The notes beneath the pieces are model-generated. The model ran no database searches and was not told where the DNA came from. It worked only from the letters and a program-made list of their open reading frames with translations. From assembly GCA_029204225.1 (NCBI GenBank), contig CM055095.1:60825597-60889596 (forward strand): 64,000 bases of DNA, given 5' to 3'. Positions within the stretch are counted from its first letter, which is position 1; each line of letters starts with the position of its first letter. The position numbers and the translations under genes are program-made. Positions 61,201 to 64,000 of this stretch are shown piece by piece. The DNA is from Diphasiastrum complanatum (taxonomy: Eukaryota > Streptophyta > Lycopodiopsida > Lycopodiales > Lycopodiaceae).

Positions 61201-64000
61201 GATGTCTCCAAATGATTGTTTATAGGGCACATAGTACACAAATGGCAAGTGGTACATGAATGTCAAGCTCGAATTTTGGCTTAGGCTCTACATTGGCGTA
61301 GTTTTTAAGGCATCTTGAGATTCATAAGTTTACTTAAGTTGCTTGATTTAGACTCTTAAGGATTTTGCACTCAAGACTTTTATTAAGCCATTGATTTATG
61401 ACATCAGCCTGAACATTACATATTATGTCATTGTATGTATAATAATAACAAAATAGTTGTCAAGTTTACATTCCCACCCTTAACGATCACTTTGTTAGAC
61501 TTATGACACAGACAAAAGCTGCTTTATGAGGTTTCTCAAAATATGTACATAAATTTGTTGAGGCATATAATGTAGAAACATTTATTTCATGTGCATTGGG
61601 TATCTTCGATAGCAGATGAATAAATTTGAAATTAATTTTCAAAGCTTGATGCAACATTGAAAGCATGAATCCTCGAAAAAAATTTCTTGCTATGCTAATT
61701 ACAAACACAAGTAGAGTTTCCAACCATCTAGATGTATTACATGTGAATATGATTGTCATCTTTTCAAAAGCTAGAACCATATAACATGGACTATATTATG
61801 AGTTGTACTCCAGATTAGACCATCTACATTGTAACAACCTTCACATGCTTCTTTAGATTCGCACAACACCGGATCATTTTCCACAAATTTATCCTCATTC
61901 AAAACGAGTCGACATTGAGGTTTGTTGATCTTTTCAGACCTAATGTCCCCAATAGGAAAGCCCAACCTATTGTTACCATAACACACAAATGGTTTCGTGA
62001 TCCTCCTACAAAGGCTTGGCTTCCTTAATTGCTATCGCATCCAACACATTTTTGTGCATCTCACATTTCATGCCAAGAGTCTTATCCAACACAAATGCTT
62101 GAGACTCTTAAAAGTGTCCACACACATTGCATCAGCAACTTGTTCTCTACCTACAACACAACTTTTTTCAAACAACCAGCATCCAATCTTTCTAGATACC
62201 TTTGAAAGCATATGTGAATTTCACACACACGTTACTTTTGCTCACAAATGTACACCCTTTTCCTTGGCACATGTATTATTCCCATTCACAGAACGTTTAA
62301 CATTGTTAGCCCTGCTAACACTAATTAGACATGCCACTATGCATCATCTCATCAACAACAATATTCCATTCAGATATTCATCAACACGCCTTAGTTTTAG
62401 TTATAGACCCAATCCTTGCCCTTAGAATGAGAGTCACTCCTAGACATGATAAATCACTTGTCGTCACATTTAGGTGCAACCAACAACAAACTTGTTATTC
62501 AATATCCCTTCTTTTTTAATGTATTCAATGCATTCATGATGATGGATTTCTTGAATTGCGAGTTTAGAATCGCTGTAAAAAAATAGTGATTCTCCCAAAA
62601 TCTAGATCCTTAAATTTCCTAACATCAAATACAAAAATAAAATATTCTATTTCGAAATTTGTTTCGAGACACTAAATCTTCTCTTAACTATACTTGTAAC
62701 ACTCGTTTAAGCAATCATACAAGTACACTGCACCTCTTGCACAAGTTTTCATTATCTTTAGCCTTAGAAATCAATATTTGTAGCTACCTGGTGAACTCCT
62801 ATAAACATCCGTTAAATAAGTAGTTATCTTGTATATATCTTTATACAATTCAATTAAAACCTTTGACTTCACACACATGGGCTTTGGTTTTATAATATGT
62901 TTGTCATTGGACACCTTTTAGACCAAGTATTAACACATGTACTTCACAATAATTTTGAGGTAGTTGGTTCTCACACACATTTAGGCTATATACCACTTGT
63001 AACACTGACACGGTTTAAAATTTGTCCCATGTCTTTAATTATCTTATTTGATTGCATGCTAGGGTTCTTTTTTGGACTAGACAAGGTCCCTTTTGTTTAA
63101 CTAAGCATATATGTTGATAAAAATAAACCGAGTTACTAATAAAATGTGAAATACTCTGCATTGGGTCAAAATCCTAAAAGAGAGTAACAATTTAACAAAT
63201 TCTCAAATTGTCGAAATACGTGGTTTTTTCAAGAAATATTTTTCCAAATTCACAAAAACTTAATAAAAGAACATGCATTTTAACAAGAAAAAGAACAACA
63301 TACCATGCTAAAAATATAGTGACTTATTAATAAAATCATTCAAATCAATGCCGAGTATCATCATGTGCAAAAACTATGTACTCTTTCAATAGTCTAAATC
63401 AACATAAAAAAAAACTCATAGATTATATTCCATGTTGGTTTGAGAAATACACAAAAATAAAAAAACATTCAAAAAACTTTTGATATTGGAATTTTTGATT
63501 ATTCAAATTTTAAAAAGTTTTCAATGCTTTACATCAACAAGCAAAGCACTTTAGCAATTTTAAGAAGATGATTTTTTCTTTTTTCAGAAGCTAAAAGATA
63601 TTAATGCCTTTTGTGCGATTATTGGCTCTTAAACATATTGAGAAACATCGAGCACTGTAAAGCAAGCTAAACTCTCAATCATGACATACTACTATTTCAC
63701 ATTATAAAAAAATCCTTAATTACTAAATAAACGTAAAAGTAATTTGTCACATTGTAGTTCTAAAAAGTGTTTATCCAAATATATGTCAAAAGCATGGGGT
63801 GTCAAAACTACCAAAGCTGTGAAAACCATGATTAAGGCGTTTTCTTAATTTATGAAAATTGAAATACAAACACTACACTAGTGCATGTAATAAATATGGT
63901 CTCAAAAAATATTTATTCATTTATTATCTCTTGATTTATTATGTTTTTAGATTTTTCAAAATTTGTTGAAATATGTAGTAATTTATAATCTATAATTTTT
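58205..64000. other. Intergenic DNA; AT-rich to the right, no recognised gene
   Basis: Nothing convincing was found on either strand. 58500-59600 is less AT-rich and has splice-like sites (tttgttgcagaaag near 58735, tttgcagaaatcag near 58920) but no recognisable protein, so it could be untranslated exon or intron of an unknown transcript. A G8 run lies at 61163-61170. Frames at 61771-61986 and 61997-62425 match no family known to me. From about 62500 to the end it is very AT-rich. Confidence 0.4.

Noticed and set aside
61997-62425. 142-codon plus-strand frame
   Set aside because: His/Thr/Leu-rich text from AT-rich DNA, no homolog recognised, no gene structure around it.

Overview
The window is nuclear DNA of a land plant. 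Plant-type genes split by GT-AG introns (a four-EF-hand calcium-dependent protein kinase, a plant H2B, an ALA-type P4 ATPase) lie in a sea of broken LTR retrotransposons. Introns of about 5 kb stuffed with retroelements, a CFAP20/BUG22 gene and a fossil Penelope-like reverse transcriptase would fit a large-genomed free-sporing plant (lycophyte or fern) or a gymnosperm. That narrower placement is inference; the sequence proves only a land plant.

Layout. 1-5.9 kb: Ty3/gypsy debris. A minus-strand chromovirus pol with its 3' LTR meets a plus-strand gag-protease piece head to head at about 2250, followed by a fossil Ty3 RT (4.8-5.85 kb). 8.56-14.44 kb: the last two exons of an ALA4-12-like flippase, separated by a 5.06-kb intron that holds a decayed minus-strand copia element. 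16.7-18 kb: copia RT/RNase H remnant. 21.88-25.98 kb: complete eight-exon CDPK gene on the minus strand, 538 aa. 27.3-30.3 kb: two joined copia fragments with a 3' LTR. 32.19-32.63 kb: intronless histone H2B on the minus strand with TATA and CCAAT boxes. 35.1-36.7 kb: 5' LTR, primer-binding site and gag of a Ty3 element. 36.7-41.9 kb: the most unusual part, with a degenerate Penelope-like RT, an unrecognised degenerate coding stretch, two copies of a shared 3' tail and a hairpin-rich block, interrupted by a minus-strand copia fragment. 46-54 kb: a plus-strand copia split by a nested, younger minus-strand copia (49576-53612) and also carrying an LTR related to the chromovirus LTR. 54.12-55.32 kb: complete four-exon CFAP20, 190 aa, starting only about 70 bp after the copia 3' LTR. 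55.9-58.2 kb: copia gag-RT fusion remnant and minus-strand Ty3 protease/RT remnant. 58.2-64 kb: AT-rich sequence with no recognisable gene.

The host genes (lipid flippase, Ca2+ signalling kinase, core histone, ciliary/splicing-linked CFAP20) are housekeeping or signalling genes with no visible functional linkage. Each has its own promoter, and the space between them is shaped by retroelement insertion, nesting and deletion. The best candidate for something little described is the Penelope-like cluster at 36.7-41.9 kb. It may be the remains of head-to-tail copies of one element family, with the unknown coding stretch as its second ORF. That reading is an inference, and the copies are dead.
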